This document shows positions 53,601-59,915 of a DNA stretch of 64,000 bases, piece after piece. Below the pieces are notes generated by a model, which saw nothing but the letters and a program-made list of their open reading frames with translations, searched no databases and was not told the origin of the DNA. The translations under genes were made by a program, and so were the position numbers. Source of the DNA: Blastomussa wellsi (Eukaryota; Cnidaria; Anthozoa; Scleractinia; Plerogyridae); contig OX393572.1 in assembly GCA_947652115.1 (NCBI GenBank), forward strand, positions 1,931,102 to 1,995,101, in the 5' to 3' direction. The first letter of the stretch is position 1. Each line of letters opens with the position of its first letter.

Positions 53601-55575
53601 CAAACCAAGCCCTGAGTTACATGTCCAGTGATTCTCTGGCTAGTTGTGTAAAATGTTCACTGCATCTAGGTCAGTTGCATTTTGGGTCAGAAAGTTAAGT
53701 TCAGCTCATCGCCATTCGCAAACAAAACGTCAGTGACAACGAAGCAGTGTTGTTAAGTAAATTTAAGTTTCCGTTTGGCCATATAATTAAGCTTAGCTTA
53801 GTTGGTCTTTATGGGAGAATCTTGACCTTGGTTGTGAGTTGCGTTCGGCCTGTACTCACAACCTTGGTCAAGATTTTCCTGTATAGACCTCCTGCTCTGG
53901 TAATAAGAGCTATCATAAAAATACTACACGGTAATTAAAATTAGCAACTGAATGCATTTTCTATTTAGATAACAGAAAAAGGGAGTAAACAATGTACTTT
54001 TGAGGAAGTTGACTTTCTGTTTGTGCCATCTAACTTCCACTCAATAAGAAGGTGCTCTAGTCTTGCAGCAAACCTGAAATGAAAGAAGACATTTTTTAAC
54101 AGTAACCGTGGCAACAAAAAGAGAGGTAACACGGGGGGATAGGGGGATGGAGGAGCCCTGAGGAATGCCCAAGGCCCAAATCGTTTGCATCGTTTGCAAC
54201 CACTGAACCACACAATTCTTCACAAATCTGGGGCAACGACCATAATAAATATTACATAACCGCAAGTTTTAAAAGGGCGGAAACAATGCATAGAATACAC
54301 TTAGTCTATTACTTTGTACAACAGGCCAGGTTTCTCCTTATTTGTCAGAGCCACCTCATAAAGGGGAGGCGAATAATACAAGACTGAACAAGACTGAAGT
54401 TTATTCAGATTTTTAGTTCACGGGTCTAGTGATATCAAATTTTTCCCACAAGGCTAAGAAAGTCACAGAATTACAGAATAGCCTCACCATTTTGCAGTCT
54501 TTAATCACCTTTCCTTTGTGTTTACTCTTTGTTTTAAACAGAATTTAATCTAAAATAATTTTGGTTGCAATAATTTTTTTACAGAATATGTTATAACTAC
54601 AACTAGATAACATAATCCATAGGACGGAAATTAAAGATTTTTCTTAGTATTTAACTCTGAACACATTTGTGTCACACAGACCTCTTCTCAATTTTGTCAC
54701 AAGCTATATATAACATCCCCCTGGGCATACCCGGAGGGGTTGCCTGTGGGGGATGCTGAAGCTTCGATTTGACTAGTACATTAAAGTGAACCTAACCCCA
54801 AAATATTTTTTTCACTAAAAAAATCCTTTGCACCAGTTGGAAACGTAATGCACCTTTCGTTTTTCCTTTTCACCAAATTCTGACTATTTATAGCATTCAA
54901 AAGTTACAAAAAACTATGCATCATTTGTTCCACGACCAAGTCATAAGGGACATGGGTCTATTCTTGATATGATGTCACAAATGGATTTGCATCGCAGCAA
55001 GTCTTTGTAAACATGCATGCAAATCAGTTTGTGACGTCATATCAGGAAATAGACCCAAGTCCCTTGTCTCTGTCGTGGAACAAATGATGCACAAGTTTTC
55101 GTAACTTTTAAATGCTATAAATAGTCAGAATTTGGTAAAAAGGAGAAACGAAAGGTGCAATGCGTTTCGAAAAAGTGCAAAAGTTTTTTTTAGTGGAAAA
55201 ATATTTTGGGGTTGGGTGCACTTTAAGCTTACTATACTTAGCTAAAATTAAAAACCCTTAGAACCTTTAAGTCAATAAATCACTGATGCATGACTCTAAA
55301 TTGTTTTATATCCAATCAGTGCAAGTTGTTTTAAATTTTAGCTTAAGCTGAAAATATTATTTTTACAAACTTTCTGTCTCTAGTCTACTCATCGAGCTAA
55401 CCTTTCCCATTCAGATGAAGTTGTAAAATCTGTTATTTCGAATACTTCATCCTCCTGCATTTGTCAAGGAAAAAATTAAAATAAGTATGGGTCAATAATT
55501 TCCTTACGGCACTCATTACAAAACGCATAAAATGGGTAAATTCTGGAGGCTCACTTCTTCTGTTTCGTCCGCCAT
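29660..55575 (-). CDS. RAB3GAP1: Rab3 GTPase-activating protein catalytic subunit (RAB3GAP1), 27 exons
   Basis: Catalytic half of the cytosolic RAB3GAP1-RAB3GAP2 complex: GAP for Rab3 in exocytosis and, in animals studied, exchange factor for Rab18. Exons in coding order: 55555-55575, 55402-55454, 53998-54073, 53355-53426, 52245-52371, 51352-51439, 50642-50761, 48397-48562, 47506-47687, 46098-46166, 45937-46010, 44812-44901, 43981-44147, 43087-43200, 42725-42815, 42318-42399, 41757-41811, 40807-41208, 39922-40059, 33775-33940, 33354-33496, 32838-32972, 32219-32315, 31300-31400, 30972-31193, 29994-30044, 29660-29842. All phases agree; 3,285 nt, 1,094 aa (human about 981). Landmarks: VFEITDFTTSSEWER, RTHCLSRWYGLKEF, ESKCHLLLSS, LPFGACQDPI, QMLNCCIERKR, EDFVRWYSP, LRMRIPGNMWVE and GAGRGPAGR. 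R842 in LRMRIP aligns with the human catalytic arginine (728). Extra length is in exons 18, 20 and 21, which are acidic and probably disordered. The two least certain junctions are exon 5 to 6 (GTGCGC donor) and exon 16 to 17. Confidence 0.93.
30470..30735 (-). mobile_element. Dispersed repeat, inverted copy of 44335-44545, with internal minisatellite
   Basis: TTCTATATAGTACA, CCCAAACCACAAAG and TCATGAAATGTCT recur in inverse order at 44335-44545. Within it, about 30-bp units (CAAACTGGGTTGGAACTAAC-like) repeat three times at 30540-30640. A SINE-like antisense tail (TCGAACCCGCGAAAGTCC) precedes it at 30,240-30,460. Lies in an intron of RAB3GAP1. Confidence 0.55.
31456..31714. mobile_element. 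MITE with AGAGCGAGTTT ends, in RAB3GAP1 intron 23
   Basis: Second copy of the family at 26526-26807, with ends AGAGCGAGTTTCAATTG and AACCGCTC. Confidence 0.7.
32399..32828. mobile_element. hAT-like MITE, copy 1, 9 bp from a RAB3GAP1 splice donor
   Basis: Ends CAGGGCTCGACACTAAC and GTTAGTGTCGAGCCCTG. The interior repeats CTAGTAG/CTAGCTAGTA motifs. CAGGG ends suggest hAT, but no clean 8-bp duplication is visible. The right end (32828) leaves only nine intronic bases before exon 22 (donor at 32837). Confidence 0.8.
33021..33284. mobile_element. MITE with ATTCTCGTCCCCATAG ends, in RAB3GAP1 intron 21
   Basis: Inverted ends ATTCTCGTCCCCATAGCCC and CTATGGGGACGAGAAT. The interior holds a partial second inversion (CGAAGGGCTCTGGGGAC). 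Confidence 0.65.
34660..35155 (+). promoter_or_regulatory. Possible 5' region of the 2A-OTU gene
   Basis: Before the ATG at 35156 lies a GC-rich patch (GAGGCGGCGAGGCGGCCATA, 34847) followed by a good donor (GCTG|GTAAGTACC at 34898). An untranslated first exon ending at 34898 and spliced to near the ATG is possible. There is no TATA box. Evidence is weak. Confidence 0.25.
35156..36175 (+). CDS. Basic protein with 2A ribosome-skipping site and truncated OTU domain
   Basis: The 339-codon ORF has a lysine/arginine-rich N-terminal part (residues 1-235), a perfect 2A motif GDVEENPGP at 239-247, then the start of an OTU cysteine protease domain: VNVLGDGNCFFRAVS with nucleophile C288, then HLHIRSLGIQHLL. 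OTU domains remove ubiquitin and usually need about 120 residues with a late catalytic His. Here the frame stops 51 residues after the Cys, so the domain is incomplete unless spliced onward (AAAA|GTATAT at the stop is a weak donor). A 2A site would split the product after G246, releasing a 93-aa OTU piece. 2A sequences are known in animal retrotransposons, and OTU domains in Helitrons. It lies antisense in RAB3GAP1 intron 19 and is probably of transposon origin. Confidence 0.7.
   Translation: MLEIAISHLRSITGNVMKFMKTKLSFLASKFRLLFKPQATTTQNLEELNAVSHNESSINEDIFTSCCSPNMNEVPVKVKYKHKMCRSRFDVFVNLYQHKLIRTRSRAVSRIPTTEIKRALQKSKKAIIKVQKLFKRVVPQSSRLHAYLSRKSSFYHRMNNQFSVVSDHKQKSAKKQRLKFHQQKYQSKYSLFFLFVQTRTPKHKKSVVCVNADEHRLKKLECSSVQIIWVAHCKITLSGDVEENPGPFTQTNDKNVSYTTTVNSLSLFESRLSELGRVPVNVLGDGNCFFRAVSCQLYNTPDYHLHIRSLGIQHLLQCSGVLESYYSDHKPLFISLKSI
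35870..35896 (+). other. 2A ribosome-skipping motif
   Basis: In-frame codons for GDVEENPGP, matching the consensus D-(V/I)-E-x-N-P-G-P at every position, preceded by ITLS. By analogy with characterised 2A peptides the Gly-Pro bond is not formed, giving two proteins from one ORF. Confidence 0.85.
36690..36975. repeat. Diverged tandem duplication, period about 197 bp
   Basis: ATCTGCTGTTTGCAGC..AACAGTTTAACTGATG (36690) recurs as ATCTGCTTTCTGCACC..AACAGTTAAACTGATG (36887) with about 25% difference. It lies between the OTU and RPA-like ORFs. The rest of 36176-37940 is AT-rich without a clear gene. Confidence 0.6.
37941..38864 (+). CDS. RPA-like OB-fold/zinc-ribbon single-strand DNA-binding protein
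   Basis: The intact 307-aa ORF without introns begins MASNSPAKSSSSSPYKNVQG. Residues about 15-100 and 120-215 read as OB folds (VQGYIHAVSEIRTP; SVGLKAKVLFKGERETVY...CDLVVADSTGAITVTLWE). A zinc ribbon follows, with C259, C262, C277 and C280 (CINC-x14-CPKC), as in the large subunit of replication protein A. It likely binds single-stranded DNA in the nucleus. RPA-like genes are carried by some Helitrons, and the upstream neighbour has an OTU domain, also a Helitron accessory. No Rep/helicase lies in the window, so host function or transposon origin are both open. The start is supported by the serine-rich leader and the absence of an upstream in-frame ATG. Confidence 0.7.
   Translation: MASNSPAKSSSSSPYKNVQGYIHAVSEIRTPANPKSSRYFEFIVQENDEKTRVVCFNTENKDELKRREQHKLPTCLTSISPQKKRYSDGVEYKMNKYSRIEPAKNLEFQWKSSNTNRSEMTVTQLLQSTPNGQSVGLKAKVLFKGERETVYSKNLKKNITKCDLVVADSTGAITVTLWESQIDQVEQDSCYNFKELKLNFFNKIYLGSSKSTTIEQLNENIDIPTNITSEAGNLKPSEKVTTPITGTVLAVDIKKTYICINCKSKIPDDPDKGFVKCPKCNFSVNMQFLAVYLKQLQMPLDSVLTKI
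38965..39480 (+). repeat. Degenerate tandem repeats after the RPA-like ORF
   Basis: Units of about 80-100 bp (TTACTATTTCACTGTTG, TTCTCATCTCATTTTGAAAT, GTTGTGTTAGCTTCAATTAT, TTTCTGTGAA) recur at about 39040, 39115, 39215 and 39395 with heavy divergence. They would lie in the 3' UTR. AATAAAG at about 39,430 could serve as a polyadenylation signal. Confidence 0.6.
39519..39655. mobile_element. Small MITE with TTAGAGTGATTTTA ends
   Basis: TTAGAGTGATTTTACTTGG and CCAAATAAAATCACTCTAA bound 137 bp of AT-rich sequence in RAB3GAP1 intron 19. 39656-39921 is plain intron. Confidence 0.7.
40140..40575 (+). mobile_element. tRNA-derived SINE split by a Penelope-like fragment
   Basis: The SINE head (CTGGACTCCGGGATCGGGTT, GGGGCACTGTGTTGTGTTCTT) runs to 40213. 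A Penelope-like terminal unit (40214-40374, starting at the CTCCGACGAAGG core and ending in a C-run) interrupts it. The SINE body resumes at 40377 (CTCTCACAGTGCCTCTC ... AGTAGAAATACTC). All of it lies in RAB3GAP1 intron 18. Confidence 0.75.
41255..41690 (-). mobile_element. Second Penelope-like family, GIY-YIG fragment
   Basis: The minus strand at 41441-41644 codes IVYKFHCNLCGAGYVGYTRG, ERVDGHKQK, IYKHFFNEHN, a GIY-YIG nuclease core with little identity to the copy at 6777. CCGACGTTTCGGCGTCTTC at 41260 looks like its terminal unit. It is decayed and lies in RAB3GAP1 intron 17. Confidence 0.75.
41877..41967. repeat. Fold-back element, 30-bp arms
   Basis: AAGCAATAGAGGACTTTTTC and its inverse at 41948-41967 enclose CTGTTTACATAG/CTATGTAAACA. 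It lies in RAB3GAP1 intron 16. Confidence 0.8.
42545..42715 (+). mobile_element. SINE body fragment
   Basis: GGACTAGCATCCCATCCAGG, GAATACTCC and AGCTCCAACCTGATGGGC match the body of the tRNA-derived SINE at 59605-59915. It ends 10 bp from the donor of RAB3GAP1 exon 15 (42725). Confidence 0.75.
43497..43880. repeat. ACTTCC-type minisatellite with 63-bp higher-order units
   Basis: Tandem ACTTCCAA/ACTTCAG motifs are arranged in three nearly identical longer units (CCAACTTCAGACTTCCAAGT, TTTCCACCATCCGACTTCC). Pyrimidine-rich on this strand. It lies in RAB3GAP1 intron 13 and creates open frames that are not genes. Confidence 0.9.
44335..44770 (+). mobile_element. Dispersed repeat plus SINE-like unit
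   Basis: 44335-44545 is the inverted partner of 30470-30735. After it, GGTTAAGTGAGGGCACCC and CCAGGTTCGACTCCC (B-box) mark a tRNA-related SINE, with a tail up to about 44,770. Confidence 0.5.
45207..45302 (+). mobile_element. Solo Penelope-like terminal half-unit
   Basis: ATAATTTGGTTTTATCAACT through the reverse-oriented core to CTTCGTCGGAG, then it stops. Only one arm is present. Lies in RAB3GAP1 intron 11. Confidence 0.8.
46330..46455 (-). mobile_element. SINE fragment, antisense
   Basis: GGTATTTCTACTTCCCACTG, TTTATACACCTGGGTA and GAGAGTAAAGTGTCTTG match the antisense of the SINE at 59605-59915. Confidence 0.7.
47032..47487. mobile_element. hAT-like MITE, copy 2, 18 bp from a RAB3GAP1 splice donor
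   Basis: Same family as 32399-32828 (CAGGGCTCGACACTAACAG, GTAGCCAACTAGCCACAGAC). The right end is decayed (GTCAGTGTCCAGCAATG). Exon 9 ends at 47506. Confidence 0.75.
48666..48851. repeat. Fold-back element in RAB3GAP1 intron 7
   Basis: AAGAAGCCTAAGCCATGTAT and TACATATGGCTTAGGCTTCTT are the outer arms. A second palindrome lies inside (GAACACGAGGGAAATGTAGA / CTACATTTCTCGAGTGTTC). Confidence 0.7.
48841..49038 (-). CDS. Small unrecognised ORF overlapping a fold-back element
   Basis: 65 codons: MAANIFYKEIPDKILSQAAE, a helical charged part, then a hydrophobic stretch (LLIVRVLVFLLAAYKIY). The last codons form one arm of the fold-back at 48666-48851. It may be a remnant of the element's own gene or chance. 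Low support. Confidence 0.2.
   Translation of the reverse strand: MAANIFYKEIPDKILSQAAEIVKEASKFEMKVEEAKLNCFSLLIVRVLVFLLAAYKIYIKANEEA
49082..49543 (+). mobile_element. Two tandem copies of a tRNA-derived SINE
   Basis: Units at 49082-49280 and 49337-49543 share a leader (AACTCAGTTAAAATGACCTA), a tRNA-like part (CGTAGCTCAGTGGATAGAGC, GGGTTCGATTCCTGTC) and a body (CCCACGCTCGTGTCATG). The tRNA-like fold is imperfect in the anticodon stem and position 33 is not U, so these are SINEs and not tRNA genes. Confidence 0.75.
49997..50608. mobile_element. TTAA-flanked nonautonomous transposon, 612 bp, in RAB3GAP1 intron 7
   Basis: Ends TTAAGGACGTTCGCGC and GCGAACGTCCTTAA. Inverted relative of 22245-22886. 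The right end is 33 bp from the donor of exon 7. Confidence 0.85.
50985..51100 (-). mobile_element. SINE fragment, antisense
   Basis: AAGTCTGCATCTGAGCCTAG, GGAGTTTATCCTGGTTTCC and AAGTATTTCTACTCCCCC are the 3' part of the SINE in reverse. Lies in RAB3GAP1 intron 6. Confidence 0.75.
51895..52190 (-). mobile_element. Near-full-length tRNA-derived SINE, antisense
   Basis: Reading in reverse, it has the tRNA-like head (TGGCCTAATGG, GGTTTGAGCC), the CACTGTGTTGTGTTCTTGGG box and the body to CTTTACTCT. Lies in RAB3GAP1 intron 5, 55 bp from exon 5. Confidence 0.8.
52885..53160 (-). mobile_element. Decayed SINE, antisense
   Basis: TATACCCCTCGGTGGAGAGA, CCTTGCCCAAGAACACAATG and GTCAGGGCTCGAACACGG match the SINE antisense with many changes. 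Lies in RAB3GAP1 intron 4. Confidence 0.6.
53804..53889. repeat. Fold-back element, 35-bp arms, RAB3GAP1 intron 3
   Basis: GGTCTTTATGGGAGAATCTT and the inverse ending TGTATAGACC pair over about 35 bp around GTTGCGTTCGGCCTGT. Confidence 0.8.
54781..55226. mobile_element. Large palindromic TTAA element, RAB3GAP1 intron 2
   Basis: TTAAAGTGAACCTAACCCC at the left and GGGGTTGGGTGCACTTTAA at the right continue inward as arms of almost 200 bp. The centre is near 55,000 (CATGCATG). TTAA flanks both ends. The transcript could fold into a very long hairpin. Confidence 0.85.
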
Positions 55576-55863
55576 TTTGGTTTTCCGTTCTGAGCATGCG
55601 CCGTCCCGACGAATAGATGCAAGTAATTCAAATACATTTTTCTTTTCTTTACCTTTTCTCCGAATTATATCAATGGATTTTCTGATTTTCCACATCAAAG
55701 AGTCATGCCTTCTTTATACAAGCAGAAAAGAAATGGAAAAAAAAAAACAAAAATTAACAAAATTCGAAGTTGCCGAGTCTCATTGTGACGTCATCAATCT
55801 TGTTCCCAGACCTCCAAATAACTTGCACAACAGCGTCCTCTATCGAATACGTAAACACACCGT
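55576..55863. promoter_or_regulatory. Bidirectional promoter region RAB3GAP1/NEURL2 with CRE
   Basis: Only 288 bp separate the two start codons, which face away from each other. A palindromic cAMP-response element TGACGTCA sits at 55786-55793. There is no TATA box close to either start. Shared regulation by CREB-type factors is an inference. Confidence 0.55.
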
Positions 55864-58800
55864 ATGAAGTCTTGTGGTGTTTTCGATGAATTTAAAACAA
55901 GAAGAAAGCCATTAATGCCTGTTCTTCCTGAGAAATGGGTTATAGGTTTGCATGAAAGGCATGGACGTAACATAACACTTACTAATGACAACCAGAGAGC
56001 TATGAGAGAAGGCGATACATATGACCATGGAATGGTTTTTAGCGACAGACCTTTACATATTGGCGAGGTTTTTCAGCTCAAAATTGAAGAACTGGAGTCC
56101 AAATGGGCTGGATCTTTGGTATGTGGGAGTTAAGTGGAAGTTAAGGGAGATCTGTTCTGTTAATTTATTAAATTAATTATCTTTAGTTCAAACCAACTGA
56201 ATTCAAGGTAAAATTTGAAATAAAAAACTGAAAACATCTCAATTTAATTCGATAGATTTGCAAATTTGCGTGATACATAATTTGATTAACCTACTAGGAT
56301 GCAATACAATGGTAGTGCATGTATTTTCCTTGACCATGTTGAACGATGTGCATAAAAGCACCCTGTACATATGGCTGCAGATGAACATGCGACAACCCTT
56401 ATTAGAAAGGTTTTACTGGGGACCTCTTTTATATATGTCCTCTACATTTCCATTTTATCGGGGAGGAGTGGCACATGTGTGGTAAACGTTTTAGCTACAG
56501 AAAGGTAGAGACCCCTTGAAATTGATGGGAGGTGCAATGGTCTAATGCATGGTTCAGTTCTACCCCTGTAACCATCGCCCCCCCCCCCCACCCAACCCCC
56601 GGGACAAGTACTTGTGGTTGACGAGGAGTCCCGGGGTGGGGAATAGACCGCAAAATAAGAAAGAAATGGCCGGGGGTGTGCCTGAGGGAGGGGGAGGTGG
56701 TAATATGTAGAATTGAATTACGCATAATGGCTAGTGTGCTGGACTCTGAATAAGGCAGTCCAAGTTTAAAGGAGCTACGTCACAGAAACTCATCTTGAAA
56801 AAACTGGTAAGTGTTTTCAAGTTTGTCGTTTGTAATTGGTCTATATCGTTGTCATTCGAAACAATCCTTGTATAATTTCAGCATTTTATTATCCTGTTGG
56901 TGTTTTTCGGCATTAGACAACTCTTACTTTTGGATTTCCTTTAATTTGAAAGTAAATGGGAAAGTGACTTCAAATGCCGTGACACTGCTCCTTTAAGCCC
57001 TGGCTGGGGCACTTCACTGTGTCCTTGAACAAGACACTTTACTCTTATAGTATAAATGGGTGAATTTAATGCGTGGGTGGTGGGGGAAGGGAGCTTAATT
57101 ACTGTGGACTAGCATCCGATCCATGTTGGGAGAGTAGACAGGGCTGTCATTAAGTTTTCTAGCGGCCGTAACATTGCAGTTATCAGCCGTAGCAGATAAA
57201 TACTTAGGCAAGTGTAATGTAGCAACAATTGACATTCTCACCTGTAACATCAAGTGAGCTCAGACGTAACAGGTGTTACGGGTTACGGCCCTTAATGACA
57301 GCCCTGGTAGAAATACTCCTAATCGCTTCATTCTAAGGAAACCAGGATAATTTCCTTCCTGACAGGCTTGTATGCAGACTTCCCTTGGTGAAAGGCTGCT
57401 AAATCCAAGAGTCCTTAGCACAGGGGTTTTAAAACAAGGCGGTGACTGCCGGAGTTCCACTGGCTACTTGACTATTATGCCACCGGCTTCTCTGGTCATA
57501 GCAATCAGCTTGTGACCCAAAAGCCCACCTATAACAGCCGCCTACTCTTCCAGTCGACGACACCTACTTCAAAACATTTTGAAACCCCTGTTAGCAGTGG
57601 AACTCTGCTGATACAGTCACCAAAGGGCCTTTAAATTTTTCAGGTCAAGGTCAAATTTCATAAATGGTCTATTTGTTATAGGTATGTATTTTTAATAGGG
57701 TTTGTCCGAAAAGCAAGAATACTGGAATGTCTGAAACCCGAAACTCTGGAATTTCAAGCCGTGGTTTCCAGAATTCTGGGTTTCTAGCATTCCGGCTCTA
57801 AGGACAACCCTATCATAGAGGAATATGCAGCTTGGCATTTCAAAATGTGGTTTTGTCAGTAGGGTTTTCTTACAAGAAGATGTATGAGAGTTTGGCTGGG
57901 AAACAAAAAGTGACTACCGTAGTTATAAACGTTTATTTTAGTGACCGTAATAACGAGCTGATCATAGAGATATTGATATTGTGATGAGGTAACCATGGGG
58001 CAGGGTTTCACTGTACTTTTGATACTTTATCCTATGTACATTCATAATTAATTAATTTATTAAATAATAGTTAGATGCCTTTTTTAATTTTGCAGCGATT
58101 TGGCGTTACCACATGCAATCCCAACTGCCCTGTCACCAGAGTAGTACGAGCAGCAACAGATTTGTTTACTCCTGAGGGCCAGGATTATTGGATGTTGTCC
58201 GGCACTCGAATACACAATGGAGAAATAGAAAAAGAATATTCTTTTAGCATTCATTCACTAAAAGTTAATGACGTTTTAGGAGTTCAAGTGTCGAGTACTG
58301 GGAACTTAAATTATTATGTTAATGGCGTAAACCAAGGTGTTGCGATGTCCGGAATACCTGTTAAAAAAGACATATTTGCTGTATTTGACGTTTACGGGAG
58401 GACAAAACAAGTTTCATTGAAGTATTTTGGAGGTAAGTAATAAGGGAAACTTGTATACTGTATAGCAGAAGATTTTTCCAAGTAACAAACTCGTGTTCAA
58501 TCCTTTCTAGAGAAACAATAACAATAGCTTTCAAGATTCCAAAAACGTCCTAATGCGATAATTGCTGTTGTCAATAATTATGACATTGGGCTATTTGACA
58601 TAAGGGCTTCTTACTCATTGAAGACTGTATGACGCCCATTGGAGTATTTTTGATGAACTCGAACTTTTTTAGCAATGTGATGGAACAATCTCTCAAGTGT
58701 TTGATATATCTTCTCAACCGAAGTTAAAACTTAGGAGTAAACGGAGAAATAAAATCTTAAGATGCATATGCTAATGAAAATTAGATTTCCAAACACTCTC

Positions 58801-59154
58801 ATTGTTAGGTTCCCCTTGTTTTAACTTGAAGGATTATTAATGAGAAGAGCAGTTCAGGGCTACCTTTTCTGGCAATAACATTCCATAAAAGGTAAGGTTT
58901 TGGGCCTTGGGCAGAGCCTTTCTTTTTAAAACTTTGTAGAGCCCCTCTCCCCCCATCCCCTTTCCCTGCCCCCACCATCCCCTCCCCCTGCATTCCCTTT
59001 CCCTTCCTTCTCCAAAGTAATTCATTGTTTTGTTTTTACAGTGGGAACCTTGGAGGAGATCTGCAAGGCTGAAATACTCAAATGGGTCAAGGATAAGGAC
59101 AAGTTAGATGAATTGCCTATACCGAAAATTCTTAAAACATTTTTAAAAGAGTGA
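55864..59154 (+). CDS. NEURL2: NEURL2-like protein: single NHR domain plus SOCS box
   Basis: Exons 55864-56118, 58096-58432 and 59042-59154 (stop) join in phases 0 and 1 to 234 aa. Residues about 18-195 form a neuralized homology repeat (HERHGRNITLTNDNQRAMR, YDHGMVFSDRPLHIGEVFQL, FGVTTCNPNCP, YWMLSG, YYVNGVNQG, AVFDVYGRTKQV). Residues 200-234 read as a SOCS box (LEEICKAEILKWV, LPIPKILKTFL). One NHR domain plus a SOCS box is the NEURL2 (Ozz) arrangement, a substrate adaptor of a cullin-RING ubiquitin ligase that recruits elongin B/C through the SOCS box. The substrate in cnidarians is unknown. The long first intron holds a SINE with two nested MITEs. Confidence 0.85.
56766..56996. mobile_element. 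TTAA MITE with AAAGGAGC ends inside a SINE
   Basis: TTAAAGGAGCTACGTCAC and GTGACACTGCTCCTTTAA with TTAA at both ends. Confidence 0.75.
57139..57306. mobile_element. MITE with CAGGGCTGTCATTAAG ends inside a SINE
   Basis: Perfect 16-bp inverted ends. GTAGA occurs on both sides where an intact SINE has it once. The CAGGG end is hAT-like. Confidence 0.8.
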
Positions 59155-59604
59155 CATTCTAGGTATATGTTCAACTGGTCAGATAATTTAAATATATGAA
59201 TATTAAAAACATGTTTGAAAAATATATCAACAAACTTTACCCTACTGAGATGTACAAAATATTTTTTCTTAGCCTTTAACAACGAGAAAGCACAAGTTTA
59301 ATAAAACAATGTTTTTTTACACTTATGCAGTGAGGTATTATTTCATTGCACTGTACAAATTGAAAATATCAGCCTCTTTTTTTTTGTAGCTGCAGTTTTT
59401 CTTCATTTTCTATCCCTGTAAATATATTTACGTATTTTGAAAACAGCAATAAAAAGTAGCACTTATAATTATCAGTTCCCAACTCCTAAGATGTAACTGA
59501 ATGCATCATAAGAAACATGATCTGAGTTGGTATATATACCAAACGGTGCAAGATTCAAGATAGTTTGCAGCTCTCTAGAACCACTAATTTCATTGGATCT
59601 TAAT

Positions 59605-59915
59605 AGCATGGGAGGTACAGTGGCCCAATGGTTAGTGCCTGGACTCCGGATTGGACGGTCTGGGTTCGAGTCTCTAGCCGGGGCACTGCGTTGTGTTCTT
59701 GGGCAAGACGCATTACTCTGACAGTGCATCTCTTCACGCAGGTGTATAAATGGGTACTGGCGAATTTATTGCTGGGGGGTAACCCTGCGATGGACTAGCA
59801 TCCCATCCAGGGAGGTGTAGAAATACTCTCTGTCACTTAATGCTACAGAAACTGGGATAAGCTCCGGCCTGATGGGCCACTAGGCCTGACTGCAGACTTA
59901 CCTTTTTACCTCAAT
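59605..59915 (+). mobile_element. Full-length tRNA-derived SINE (reference copy)
   Basis: Head with A-box-like TGGCCCAATGGTTAGTG and B-box GGTTCGAGTCT, then GGGGCACTGCGTTGTGTTCT, GGACTAGCATCCCATCCAGG, AGAAATACTC and GATAAGCTCCGGCCTGATGG. Other copies in the window are partial or antisense. Confidence 0.85.

Larger units (their letters stand above)
56725..57390 (+). mobile_element. SINE interrupted by two MITEs, NEURL2 intron 1
   Basis: The SINE pieces (GGCTAGTGTGCTGGACTCTG; CCCTGGCTGGGGCACTTCAC to GGACTAGCATCC; TAGAAATACTCCTAATCGC) are colinear with 59605-59915 once two insertions are removed: 56766-56996 and 57139-57306. Confidence 0.75.
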
